From JABMNT01 sp048262255 (GTDB lineage: Bacteria; Pseudomonadota; Alphaproteobacteria; Rhodospirillales; Casp-alpha2), in NCBI GenBank assembly GCA_048262255.1, contig JBLXFH010000003.1:248001-312000 (forward strand): a stretch of DNA of 64,000 nucleotides, given 5' to 3'. Each line of letters begins with the position of its first letter. Position 1 is the stretch's first letter. Shown one piece after another: positions 26,019 to 34,751 of this stretch. A program made the translations under genes and the position numbers. Below the pieces are notes generated by a model that saw only the letters and a list, made by a program, of their open reading frames with translations, was not told the origin of the DNA and ran no database searches.

Positions 26019-27316
26019 TATTCCTCTATTTCACCCAGAAGGGCATTGTCCGCATCAAAGTCCAGTTCAAAGGGCTCTGATTTGACCTCAAGGTTCGGGT
26101 TTTTCTCAATCTCTGCAAGCAATGTCTCACTGGCCCAGATGGTGGTCAGTTCCAGCGTGTTGCGGACCCGGATGATTCGGGCCTTATCGGAACTGACGCC
26201 AGGGCAGCCGCGGATTGCAATGCCGATGGCGTCGCGGTCTGTATCGGCGACAATTGGCAAACGGGCTCCATTTAGAACCCCGGCGGTTACCATATTCACA
26301 TAGGTTTTGGTCCAGTCGATCTTGCTGACCATGCGCTGGGTCGTCACATCGGCAGTTCCCATGCCGGTCGCGTTGCCTTGTGTCTTTTCGGTCAGATCCC
26401 GGATAACAATCCGGCCAATATGCAGGCCTTTATCAAAACCCGGCATACCGGACCCGGCGCGGCCGGTGACGTTCGGGTCAAGTCCGGAGCCCGAGATGTT
26501 CTTGCCAATCTGGTCGATAATCAGAACATCCACGTCCTTGAGCAGCAATTGCGGGATACTGGCCTTCGCCAGTTCCAGCAAAGCCGCATCGCGTTCCAAG
26601 AAATTTTCAGGCGCCACCAGTTCGACCTGCCGGATGTCTTCCAGCGAGTTTTCAACAATGCCGACACCAAACAGAATATTGACGTTATCAAGAGAAACCT
26701 GGGCAGCTTCCGGAATCAAATGATGGAAATGCGCGAACCCATGGAAGTGTATGGCCGCAGCACCGGCGTGTTTGGAAACGCCAATGGCCAGCATCTTTGC
26801 AAGACCGCTTTCATGTACGCCCCGGAAACTGGTATGCGGTTTAACCCGATTAACCGGAACAATAAAATCTGCTGCATGGGCTATGGCATCACAATAAACC
26901 GGTGTACCGTCGGCCAGTTGTCCCACTTCAACCACATCCATTGTCGCCTTGACCGGAACCCCGAAAGCCGCTTCCGTATAACCGTATTCGGCCAAAACAC
27001 CTTCCTGGCCAGCCGCGCTCCCGCCACCATGGCTCCCCATGGCCGGAAACATGAATGGCTCGGCGCCTGCTTTTTTCAGTTCCCTGATAACCGCGTGGAC
27101 GACCTCTATTTGTTTTTTGATCCCCCGGCTGCCGACTCCCACAGCCACGGATTTACCCTTTAGGTCGATGTGTGAAAAGTTGGCGAACTGTTCAGCGATA
27201 GCGGCATCAATGTCCTCAACGGTTTCAGTCGACAGTTTTTGTGCAACTTCCACAAAGCGCGGCAAGGGTCCGTGAAAACCACCGGGAAGGGGGATGGGGA
27301 TGTTCTTAGGTAACAT
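26018..27316 (-). CDS. LarA-like (DUF2088) protein, copy A
   Basis: A 432-residue cytoplasmic protein related to the nickel-pincer lactate racemase LarA. Seen: GVGSRGIKKQIEVVHAVIRE, PAMGSHGGGSAAGQEGVLAE, the metal/cofactor-region pattern NRVKPHTSFRGVHESGLAKM with the conserved Lys and His, and a C-terminal half with IDQIGKNISGSGLDPNVTGR. LarA enzymes racemise or epimerise 2-hydroxy acids. The N-terminal IPIPLPGGFHGPLPRF is shared only with the neighbouring paralogue. The larB, larC and larE cofactor genes are not in the window, so either they lie elsewhere or this branch uses other chemistry. Coupled to the CMD-fold gene. Confidence 0.8.
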   Translation of the reverse strand: MLPKNIPIPLPGGFHGPLPRFVEVAQKLSTETVEDIDAAIAEQFANFSHIDLKGKSVAVGVGSRGIKKQIEVVHAVIRELKKAGAEPFMFPAMGSHGGGSAAGQEGVLAEYGYTEAAFGVPVKATMDVVEVGQLADGTPVYCDAIAHAADFIVPVNRVKPHTSFRGVHESGLAKMLAIGVSKHAGAAAIHFHGFAHFHHLIPEAAQVSLDNVNILFGVGIVENSLEDIRQVELVAPENFLERDAALLELAKASIPQLLLKDVDVLIIDQIGKNISGSGLDPNVTGRAGSGMPGFDKGLHIGRIVIRDLTEKTQGNATGMGTADVTTQRMVSKIDWTKTYVNMVTAGVLNGARLPIVADTDRDAIGIAIRGCPGVSSDKARIIRVRNTLELTTIWASETLLAEIEKNPNLEVKSEPFELDFDADNALLGEIEE

Positions 27317-27380
27317 GTGATACTCTCAATCAGATATATGTTTATGCGTTTCTTAAAAAAAATTTAACGACACGAAATGG

Positions 27381-28676
27381 CTACTCAATCGCCCCGATCA
27401 ATCCACCGCTGTCATCGAACGCACAATTGAAAGGCTCCGAAATCGCTTTCAGACGCGGGTTCTTTTCAATCTCCGCCAGCATTGGTGCGCTGGCCCAGAC
27501 GGTATTCATTTCCAGCGTGTTCTGAATCCGGATAATGCGGGCCTGATCGGTCGCGACTCCCGGGCAACCGCGGATACCGATGCCGATGGCATCGCGGTCC
27601 GAGTCTGCAATAATCGGCATTTTCGCGCCATCAAGTACCCCGGCCGTGACGATATTGACGTAGGTTTTGGTCCAATCCATTTTCTTGAAGACCCGCTGCG
27701 TCGTCACATCGGCAATGCCGATTCCCGACGCATTACCTTCCGTCACATCCGTCAGGTCACGAATGACAATCCGGGTAATTTTCGGGCCCTGGTCAAAACC
27801 TGCAATATATTCAACCGGTCGGCTGGTCACATTGGGGTCCATACCAGCGCCAGAGATGTTTTTGCCGATTTCATCAACGATCAAAAGATCAAAGTCTTCA
27901 AACAGCAATTTCGGAATGCTGGCTTTTGCCAGTTCCAGAAGTTCCCGGTCGCGCTGCATAAAGTTTTCCGGCGCAACAAGCTCAAGATGGCGTAAGTCTT
28001 CATTGGCATTTTCGACCATGGCAATTCCGAACAGCAAGTTGGCTTTGGCAAGGAACTTTTCACCGGCTTCGGGGATCAGTTCCTTAAACTTGGCAAAACC
28101 GTTGAAGTGAATAGCGGTCGCGCCTGCATGCTTACCCAGCCCAATGGCCAGCATTTTGATCAGGCCGCTTTCATGGGGGCCACGAAAATCCGTATGCGGC
28201 TTGATCCGCCCACAGGCAACAATATAATCCGCTTCACTGGCGATCCGATCACAATAGACCGGCGTGCCGTTTTCAGTTCGGTCCAGCTCGACCACATCCA
28301 TCGATGCCTTCAACGGCACCCCCATGGAGTCTTCTGTGTAACCGTAGGACTTCAGAACCTTCAACTGGCCCTCTGCGCTGCCGCCGCCGTGGCTGCCCAT
28401 GGTCGGTATGATAAAAGGTTCGGCGCCTACCGCCTTCAACTCACGGATCACTGCGGCGACAACCGGTCGCTGCTCCTTGATGCCGCGGCTGCCTACGCCG
28501 ATGGCGATGCTTTTGCCGCGCAAATCCTTGTCCGTAAATTTGGCAAATTCGGACGCGATGGTGGCATCGATATCGTCAATGGTTTCTGTTGAGAGCTGTT
28601 GGGCAACCCGCACGAATTGGGGAAGAGGGCCATGCAGCCCACCGGGTAGGGGAATGGGAATACTTGAAGGGATCAT
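27381..28676 (-). CDS. LarA-like (DUF2088) protein, copy B
   Basis: A 431-residue tandem paralogue of the gene at 26.0-27.3 kb, aligning end to end without gaps of note. The same markers are present: GVGSRGIKEQRPVVAAVIRE, PTMGSHGGGSAEGQLKVLKS, GRIKPHTDFRGPHESGLIKM and VDEIGKNISGAGMDPNVTSR. It is upstream of copy A on the same strand, 64 bases away, so the order of transcription is copy B, copy A, CMD protein. The pair arose by duplication and has diverged enough to suggest two substrates or a heteromer. Function beyond the LarA superfamily is unknown. Confidence 0.8.
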   Translation of the reverse strand: MIPSSIPIPLPGGLHGPLPQFVRVAQQLSTETIDDIDATIASEFAKFTDKDLRGKSIAIGVGSRGIKEQRPVVAAVIRELKAVGAEPFIIPTMGSHGGGSAEGQLKVLKSYGYTEDSMGVPLKASMDVVELDRTENGTPVYCDRIASEADYIVACGRIKPHTDFRGPHESGLIKMLAIGLGKHAGATAIHFNGFAKFKELIPEAGEKFLAKANLLFGIAMVENANEDLRHLELVAPENFMQRDRELLELAKASIPKLLFEDFDLLIVDEIGKNISGAGMDPNVTSRPVEYIAGFDQGPKITRIVIRDLTDVTEGNASGIGIADVTTQRVFKKMDWTKTYVNIVTAGVLDGAKMPIIADSDRDAIGIGIRGCPGVATDQARIIRIQNTLEMNTVWASAPMLAEIEKNPRLKAISEPFNCAFDDSGGLIGAIE

Positions 28677-28774
28677 GATAAGCTCTCAACTGGTATGTTA
28701 TGTTAATCGAATTCACAGACCATAGCCGAAGTGACGCAGGATTGAAAATTGAATTCGCCGCTTTCTGTGTTCAA

Positions 28775-29386
28775 TTAGTACAAAACTTTTTCATAGCGGG
28801 CTTTCATCTCTTCCTGGCTTTCCAGCGGCAAGGACGAATGGGTTTGATCGTTGATCATCTGGCTCATGCTCGGCAGTTGGTCACGCGGAATTTTTGCGCC
28901 TTCATCCCATAACCGGGACCGCATCAAAGCCTTGGCGCAATGCAGATAGGCCTCTTTCACATGAACCAGTAAAACGGTTTTCGGCTTTTTTCCGCCCGCA
29001 TAAAACCGCTCAATGAGTTCTGGATCATCTCGGATTTCGGCCGGTCCGTTGACCCGTAACGTTTCTTCAACACCAGGGATCAAAAACAAAATGCCAACCT
29101 GCGGGGACTTTAAAACATTGGTGAAGGAATCCATGCGGTTGTTGCCGGGGCGGTCCGGTATGGCCAGCGTATGATCATCAAGAACCTTGACGAAACCCGG
29201 GTCTTCGCCACGCGGAGAGGCATCCATGGACTGGCCCTCAGCGCCGGTGCTCAGGACCAGAAACGGCGACAGCGAGATAAAGTGACGGCAATGGGTTTCC
29301 AGGTGATCCAGTTGCTTGGTCAGCGGGCGCCCTTTGGGACGGGCATATAAAGTCCGAAGTTGTTCTTCCGTTTCGATCCGCGCCAT
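28775..29386 (-). CDS. Pyridoxamine 5'-phosphate oxidase family protein (MSMEG_1061 type)
   Basis: Split-barrel flavin-binding protein of 203 residues. The ATG at 29386 is chosen for its GGGAGGA site six bases away; an upstream in-frame start adds a 24-residue unlike tail. Motifs: FLVLSTGAEGQSMDASPRGE, LAIPDRPGNNRMDSFTNVLK and VGILFLIPGVEETLRVNG, which mark the MSMEG_1061-type subgroup rather than biosynthetic PdxH. Probably an FMN- or F420-type oxidoreductase with an unknown substrate. It follows bpt by 77 bases on the same strand. Confidence 0.85.
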   Translation of the reverse strand: MARIETEEQLRTLYARPKGRPLTKQLDHLETHCRHFISLSPFLVLSTGAEGQSMDASPRGEDPGFVKVLDDHTLAIPDRPGNNRMDSFTNVLKSPQVGILFLIPGVEETLRVNGPAEIRDDPELIERFYAGGKKPKTVLLVHVKEAYLHCAKALMRSRLWDEGAKIPRDQLPSMSQMINDQTHSSLPLESQEEMKARYEKVLY

Positions 29387-29463
29387 TTGTTCCTCCCGCA
29401 TTGCTACTTTTGACCCGCAACCTGAAGGTGCCTGGCCGACTGTTTGCCGCTTTTTCACGACAT

Positions 29464-30189
29464 TTATTTTTGCTTGAGTGGTTCCCAGCCGCGCGGCGTG
29501 CGCACTTCAAGGGGCTTGAACCGGGCTTTGTAAGCCATCTTCGGAGAGTCCTCAATCCAGTAGCCCAGATACACATAATCCAGAGACTGGGCCCGCGCTT
29601 TATCGATTAACCAGAGAACCATCTGGGTTCCGAGGCTGCGCTGCTCCTCTTCCGGTGCAAAAAAACTATAAACCGCAGATAAACCATTCTTCATATGGTC
29701 GGTCAGCATGGCCCCGACCAGACGTTGTTCGTCATCGCGAAATTCCGCCAGATAACTTTTCACCGGCGTCTCTTCGACCAAAGCCTGATATTCGAAAAAA
29801 TCCATTTTCGACATATCGCCTCCGGAATGTCGGGTTTTCTGATAAGCATCAAAAATCTGGTACTGCTCGGTTGTCGCAACGGGAAGGGCATCCTCGACCG
29901 TCAAATCCTGATTCCGGTTCCAGACCCGACGCTGCGATTTGTTGGGCTTGAAATCCTTAACCACAATACGCACGGCCATACAGGCCTGGCAGAAGGGGCA
30001 AGTGGGGGCATAGACAATGCCATGGCTGCGCCGGAACCCGGCCAGCGACAATTGATCATGCAATGCAACAGCGTTACGGCCAACCAGCTCTGTCACGACA
30101 CGACGTTCAATTTGCCCCTCAATATAGGGACAAGGCAGATTTGTTGTCGCGAAAAAAAATCGCGGGCCATTTATCGGTGAATGTCTCAT
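29464..30189 (-). CDS. bpt: Aspartate/glutamate leucyltransferase
   Basis: Transfers Leu from leucyl-tRNA to proteins with N-terminal Asp or Glu, creating N-degrons for ClpS-ClpAP. 241 residues with PCPYIEGQIERRVVTELVGR, GFRRSHGIVYAPTCPFCQAC (Cys pairs of the ATE N-domain), YLAEFRDDEQRLVGAMLTDH and LDYVYLGYWIEDSPKMAYKA. The N-domain cysteines CPFCQAC are complete. Starts MRHSPINGPRFFFATTNLPC. No clpS or aat in the window. Confidence 0.94.
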   Translation of the reverse strand: MRHSPINGPRFFFATTNLPCPYIEGQIERRVVTELVGRNAVALHDQLSLAGFRRSHGIVYAPTCPFCQACMAVRIVVKDFKPNKSQRRVWNRNQDLTVEDALPVATTEQYQIFDAYQKTRHSGGDMSKMDFFEYQALVEETPVKSYLAEFRDDEQRLVGAMLTDHMKNGLSAVYSFFAPEEEQRSLGTQMVLWLIDKARAQSLDYVYLGYWIEDSPKMAYKARFKPLEVRTPRGWEPLKQK

Positions 30190-30285
30190 GTCCTTACCTT
30201 ACCCGAATACGGTAGGACAATCTTTGAGCGCAAGCAATCCTGTATGCATCATTATCCGATCACAATATATCCCGTAACGCAAGGG

Positions 30286-31374
30286 TTACTGGGCTTCCAT
30301 CTGCGGCTGGAGCTCCAGGCTGATACCGCCACCCAAGGGATTACCGGCCCCTTCCAGTTGCTGTTTTTTGATGGCATTCAGGCCGGGTAGGGCTTCATCC
30401 GCAGGTTTGGGACGTGAGGCAGGCCTCGTTGCCGGCGCGGCGGCACCTTCCGGCGTGGCTTCTGCATCCACAAGCGTTTCGCCGGTTCCCCGCAACAGAA
30501 TGATCGAAAGCCGCCTGTTACGGGAGTTGTTCGGGTCGTCAGCCAGCAACGGCTCCGTCGCGGCTTTGCCAACAACCTGTGACATCCGTTCTTCCGGCAC
30601 CGCAAAATGTTCAAGCTCCCGGCGCGCCGCGTTGGCCCGGTCGGCTGAAAGCTCCCAGTTGCTGTAGCCCGACTGGCTGACAAAGGGTACAGCATCCGTA
30701 TGGCCGGAAATGGACAGTTTCTGGGGCATGTCCAGAATCACCTTGGCGACCGTTTCGAGCAGGCGCTTGGTATGCAGATACATGTCGGCGCCACCGCTCG
30801 GGAACATGGCCAATCCGTCCTGGTCCACCAGCTGGATACGCAATCCATCCGGTGTGTTATCGATCAGCAGGCTGTTAGCGAGCTGGCGCATTTGCGGAAT
30901 GCCCGCTATGGTTTGCTCCAGTTCCTCCTTGGCCTGCTCGAACTGTTCCTGTTCGATTTGCTTCCTTTGCTGCTCAATGGCCTCTTCAGAAGGGTCCACT
31001 GGCTGAGAATCAGGGTTTCCGCTTTCTTCGGCTTCCGTTTCACCGCCGCTGCCAGCTTTCGGCGGTGGCAGATCAACTGTGACGGCATCGCGGGATGTGG
31101 AACTTTCCGATGCACCTTCCTCGGTAATCGTCTTACCACCCAGAATGTCGCCACTGCCACTGGTCGAGGTCGAGGCCGTCACCGGGGCAAAATAGTTGGA
31201 AATCCCCTCCAACTGTTCCTGGGTGACCGAATTCAAAAGCCAGAGCAAGAGAAAGAAGGCCATCATAGCGGTCACAAAATCCGCATAGGCAATCTTCCAG
31301 GCGCCCCCATGGTGGCCGCCATGCCCCTTGTTGACCTTCTTGATAATTATCGGTTGGAGCGGAGCATCGGCCAT
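30286..31374 (-). CDS. motB: Flagellar motor protein MotB
   Basis: Stator subunit that anchors the motor to peptidoglycan. N-terminal single membrane span AYADFVTAMMAFFLLLWLLN with the ion-binding Asp in YADF, a long acidic linker (residues about 75-150), and an OmpA-like domain (DMPQKLSISGHTDAVPF, ELSADRANAARRELE, NSRNRRLSIIL). The extra C-terminal tail of about 60 Ala/Pro-rich residues is longer than in enterics but usual in Alphaproteobacteria. It lies 30 bases after motA. Confidence 0.95.
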   Translation of the reverse strand: MADAPLQPIIIKKVNKGHGGHHGGAWKIAYADFVTAMMAFFLLLWLLNSVTQEQLEGISNYFAPVTASTSTSGSGDILGGKTITEEGASESSTSRDAVTVDLPPPKAGSGGETEAEESGNPDSQPVDPSEEAIEQQRKQIEQEQFEQAKEELEQTIAGIPQMRQLANSLLIDNTPDGLRIQLVDQDGLAMFPSGGADMYLHTKRLLETVAKVILDMPQKLSISGHTDAVPFVSQSGYSNWELSADRANAARRELEHFAVPEERMSQVVGKAATEPLLADDPNNSRNRRLSIILLRGTGETLVDAEATPEGAAAPATRPASRPKPADEALPGLNAIKKQQLEGAGNPLGGGISLELQPQMEAQ

Positions 31375-31404
31375 TGCGAGTTCTTAAATTCCTGTTTCGA
31401 TGTC

Positions 31405-32265
31405 TTAACCGACAGCGGGGAGGTTTTGCACCATTTCTTCGACTTCAGCGAAACTCGGGCGCACATCTGGTGCCAGGGTTTTACGGGCAAACTCGACCGA
31501 AACCTGCGGCGCATAACCTTGCATATGACCGATCAAGGCCACCTTGATACACTGCATATAATGGGCATCAGCAGCATAAGTCGCGCCCAGGTTACTCGCC
31601 ATTGGAGCCAACACACCGTAAGACATGAAAATCCCAAAAAATGTTCCGACCAGAGCAGCCGCAATAAGTCCACCCAGAATTTCCGGTGGCTCTGTAATCG
31701 AGCTCATGGTTACGATAACGCCTAAAACGGCAGCAACAATGCCCAGCGCGGGAACAGCATCGGCAAACGTTTGCAAGGCACCGGACACGGCATGTTGTTC
31801 GGCATGATGAATCTCAAGCTCTTCATCCATCACCGCTTCAATCTCATGGGGGTTACTGGCCCCCAGCGTCAGAAGCCGCAAATAGTCGCATAGGAACTCA
31901 ATGGCATGATGATCGCCCTGAAATTTTGGATAGGCGCCAAACAAGGCGCTGTCGTGCGGGTTTTCCACGTGGCTTTCAAGCGCAAGATCACCCTTTGATT
32001 TGGCCAGTTTAAAGACTGAAAAAAGGCAGCAAAGCAATTCGGTATAGTGGTCCTTTTTGTAGCTAGGACCCTTGATCATGGTGCCAAACGATTTCGCCGT
32101 CCCAGACAAAACCTTTTTCGGGTTTGAAATAACAAAGGCGCCGATACCGCCGCCCAGAATAATCACGAATTCAATCGGCTGCCACAGAACCCCTAAGTCT
32201 CCATGGACCGAATAGCCGCCAAAAACACACCCGATAACAACGACAAGACCAACAATAAAAAACAT
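31405..32265 (-). CDS. motA: Flagellar motor protein MotA
   Basis: Stator subunit with four membrane segments, 286 residues. MFFIVGLVVVIGCVFGGYSV and PIEFVIILGGGIGAFVISNP form TM1-2; the large cytoplasmic loop carries the charged residues that contact FliG; TM3-4 are TFADAVPALGIVAAVLGVIV and GGLIAAALVGTFFGIFMSYG. The Pro residues expected at the channel are visible (AVPALG, LAPMAS). First gene of motAB. Coupling ion (proton or sodium) cannot be told by eye. Confidence 0.95.
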   Translation of the reverse strand: MFFIVGLVVVIGCVFGGYSVHGDLGVLWQPIEFVIILGGGIGAFVISNPKKVLSGTAKSFGTMIKGPSYKKDHYTELLCCLFSVFKLAKSKGDLALESHVENPHDSALFGAYPKFQGDHHAIEFLCDYLRLLTLGASNPHEIEAVMDEELEIHHAEQHAVSGALQTFADAVPALGIVAAVLGVIVTMSSITEPPEILGGLIAAALVGTFFGIFMSYGVLAPMASNLGATYAADAHYMQCIKVALIGHMQGYAPQVSVEFARKTLAPDVRPSFAEVEEMVQNLPAVG

Positions 32266-32315
32266 TTAGTTACCCAAGGTTAATTCAGCCATTCGGCAAG
32301 GCGCACACATGCTTG

Positions 32316-32343
32316 ATCATACCACACCGCCTAATCTGATCAA
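32316..32343 (-). promoter_or_regulatory. Candidate promoter of motAB
   Basis: On the minus strand TTGATC (32343-32338) and TATGAT (32321-32316) are 16 bases apart, ending 50 bases before the motA ATG. It looks sigma-70-like rather than sigma-28-like (no TAAA-N15-GCCGATAA). Confidence 0.45.
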
Positions 32344-32488
32344 ACGCTATCGACAGGCAACCCATCGAGCAAGATTAAATATAGTAGAGTGCTTTCACTG
32401 GAAAAATTTGTTGTGATGCCGTTGCCCCGAATTGGAGCCCGGATAACCTTCCATTTTCCATGCACCCATTATTAGGTAGATTGCTGGC

Positions 32489-33280
32489 ATGAACCTGACA
32501 AAACGATATCCATTTCCCGCAATTGTTTGGGCGCTAGTTGCATTCTGCCTGGGGATGGCTTCAGCCCTGCTTGCATCTTTTGCGGTCTCGCACTGGGCCG
32601 GCATTACCGTACCGTTCATCTGGTCTTGTGTGGCAGCAGGCTGTATTTCTGCGGTTTTTGGCTGGTTTCTGGGTCTGGCTGTGTGGTGGATTCCTGTGCA
32701 GATCCTGTTTCCGGTAGCGCTCTATCTAAGTATGGCGTTCACGGTTCCGGCATGGGTTTATCTTTTGTGTTTTGTTCTTCTCGTCCTCGTCAATTGGAAC
32801 GCCGCCGGTGAACGGGTACCATTGTATTTAACGAATCCAACAACTTGGCAGGCCGTTGACGAGCTGACGCGACAGCAGGCGGGTGCATTTCTGGACATTG
32901 GATGCGGCATGGGCGGAATCCTCTTTCATCTGGGGAAAAAACATCCAGAACGGCAATTTGTCGGCATCGAATCCGCGCCGATTCCCTATGCCTTTGCAAA
33001 AGCCCGGCAATGGCTGAGCGGAACGGCAAATGTCGATATCCGTTATGGCGATTTCTGGGATACCGACTTCAGTGCCTACGCAACAATCTACGCCTTTCTG
33101 TCGCCGGAACCCATGACGCGGCTCTATGAAAAGGCAAAAGCGGAAATGACAAAAGGTGGTCTTCTCATCAGCAATTCATTTTCGGTCCCAGATCAGGCTC
33201 CCGATGACATTCACACCCTGGACGACAAACGCCAGACCCGCCTTCTGGTTTGGCATTTCAGGGGTGGAGAAACGCCATAG
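32489..33280 (+). CDS. Membrane-anchored SAM-dependent methyltransferase
   Basis: A 263-residue fusion. Residues 1-105 contain four hydrophobic segments (for example IVWALVAFCLGMASALLASF, VYLLCFVLLVLVNWNAAGE at the end). From about residue 120 a Rossmann methyltransferase follows: AGAFLDIGCGMGGILFHLGK (motif I), QFVGIESAPIPYAFAKARQW, DIRYGDFWDTDFS and TIYAFLSPEPMTRLYEKAKA, then GGLLISNSFSVPD. The order and the FLSPEPM/NSFSVP ends resemble the membrane-linked protein-lysine methyltransferases related to FAM173; this is by motif, not search. Divergent from motAB. Confidence 0.75.
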   Translation: MNLTKRYPFPAIVWALVAFCLGMASALLASFAVSHWAGITVPFIWSCVAAGCISAVFGWFLGLAVWWIPVQILFPVALYLSMAFTVPAWVYLLCFVLLVLVNWNAAGERVPLYLTNPTTWQAVDELTRQQAGAFLDIGCGMGGILFHLGKKHPERQFVGIESAPIPYAFAKARQWLSGTANVDIRYGDFWDTDFSAYATIYAFLSPEPMTRLYEKAKAEMTKGGLLISNSFSVPDQAPDDIHTLDDKRQTRLLVWHFRGGETP

Positions 33281-33762
33281 TCGATATCCGCAGAATCTCA
33301 TCCAAACGTAAAGACGTCACTAAATTCTTAGGACAGTCTCGGGACTATATGAACCGTTTGTACCGAGAAGAAAGCAACCATCTTGACGGTCCTGAAGATT
33401 TGGATAAACCGAATGTGTTTCTTATCGGTGCGTTCCAGAACCATATATTGGTCGCAATTGGAGCCGTTAAAATTCTTGATGACGGTCAGGTTTATGGTGA
33501 AATCAAACGCCTGTTTGTCGATCCAGATCACCGGGGCAAGGGCCTTTCGCTTTTGATAATGAGCAGGCTTGAAAGTCACCTGATGGATAAAAACATCCCC
33601 CTTTGCAGACTTGAGACGGGCATCTACCAACCCGAAGCCATTCGTCTTTATGAAAAGTTGGCATATAAACCACGGGGCCCGTTTGGGGCATATGAACCGG
33701 ATCCATTGAGTCTGTTTATGGAAAAAGACCTTTTGAACGCAGATCTCGATTTACCCCGATAA
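33250..33762 (+). CDS. GNAT-family N-acetyltransferase
   Basis: A GNAT domain of about 160-170 residues: beta1 VDIRRISSKR, VFLIGAFQNHILVAIGAVKI, EIKRLFVDPDHRGKGLSLLI (acetyl-CoA loop R-G-K-G), ETGIYQPEAIRLYEKLAYKP and a YEPDPLSLFMEKDL end. The start is uncertain: a TTG at 33250 overlaps the methyltransferase by 31 bases; the next ATG, about residue 34, would remove beta1. Substrate unknown. Probably cotranscribed with the methyltransferase. Confidence 0.82.
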   Translation: MAFQGWRNAIVDIRRISSKRKDVTKFLGQSRDYMNRLYREESNHLDGPEDLDKPNVFLIGAFQNHILVAIGAVKILDDGQVYGEIKRLFVDPDHRGKGLSLLIMSRLESHLMDKNIPLCRLETGIYQPEAIRLYEKLAYKPRGPFGAYEPDPLSLFMEKDLLNADLDLPR

Positions 33763-33770
33763 AGTCTGGT

Positions 33771-34511
33771 CTATTTTGTAATCGGAAGCTTTAAAGTCTT
33801 CGTGCAGATAGCGCACAGCTTTGCCAGCGTTCCGTCGGTAGACATCTCTCTGAGCACCGCTGCGAATCTGGGTACCAATGCCTTGTGTTTGCGATTTAAG
33901 GCCAGAAACAAATCAGCATATTGAAGGGGTGGCCCAAGCACCGTCAAATCAGAAACATCAATCAGACGCGCGAGACGCTCAAACGCATTACTCTCGAAGA
34001 GAACAATATCAACCCGACCTCTTTGCAGCATTTTGATCAAACTGGCAAAATTAGACACAGGATACGCATCGCCGAAATCTGCTTCGCGGTTTTCAAAAAC
34101 CACCCACCCCATCGGGTAACCCACCTTATACGAACGCAGAGAATTCCAGTCCGTCACGCGGATGTCCTGGTTTTGTACAACAGCGACGTACTCCGAGCGG
34201 AAAACGGGTACCGGAACGACAACAAGATCAGGGAAATCTTCCAGCGCTTCAAGCGTGCGTGGATAATGTCCATCGTCTATTCCGGCATTCGCGCTCACAA
34301 GACCGCGCCGATCCGGTTTCCAACCCACCTCAAGCTCAAACCCGACACGCCGCGCCGCCTCAATCATGATGCCATCACGATAATCTGTTGCACCTTTGTC
34401 CAGCAGGCTTACGGGAATGTTTGTCGAAAATTGAAGAGAGGCGGCATCTGCACGGTCTGGGTGAAGGGCGGAGACAAGAACAACACATAAAAAAATACAG
34501 TAAAATCTCAT
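33771..34511 (-). CDS. Periplasmic substrate-binding protein, family 3-like
   Basis: A 246-residue protein with a signal peptide (MRFYCIFLCVVLVSALHPDR, cleavage after ADA) and a type II periplasmic-binding fold (GIMIEAARRVGFELEVGWKP, SEYVAVVQNQDIRVTDWNSL, GRVDIVLFESNAFERLARLI). No permease or ATPase gene is adjacent, so it may be an orphan binding protein feeding a signalling system rather than an ABC transporter. A Cys pair occurs near the C-terminus (LCAICTK). It converges on the GNAT gene with eight bases between. Confidence 0.8.
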   Translation of the reverse strand: MRFYCIFLCVVLVSALHPDRADAASLQFSTNIPVSLLDKGATDYRDGIMIEAARRVGFELEVGWKPDRRGLVSANAGIDDGHYPRTLEALEDFPDLVVVPVPVFRSEYVAVVQNQDIRVTDWNSLRSYKVGYPMGWVVFENREADFGDAYPVSNFASLIKMLQRGRVDIVLFESNAFERLARLIDVSDLTVLGPPLQYADLFLALNRKHKALVPRFAAVLREMSTDGTLAKLCAICTKTLKLPITK

Positions 34512-34751
34512 AAGGTCAGGTTTTTCCAGAATAAATAAACAAAATCACACAAATATTCCCAAGAACATTCAACGGTCATGATATTGGCACTCAATCATTT
34601 AATTTGTAATAAAATGTCAGGCGATATGAGACTAAAAAGCCATGCTGGGAAATTCGAAAAACGGCTGACCTTCGATCATTTTATGAAGTTCAGTGCCGCC
34701 CGCATTTTAAATGAATGAAAGGAATCTGGAGCATAGAGCAGGGGAAGGGGC

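Noticed and set aside
30700..31725. Long open frame of about 340 codons antisense to motB and motA
   Set aside because: It mirrors two certain genes, has no domain sense and reflects codon bias in the opposite strand.
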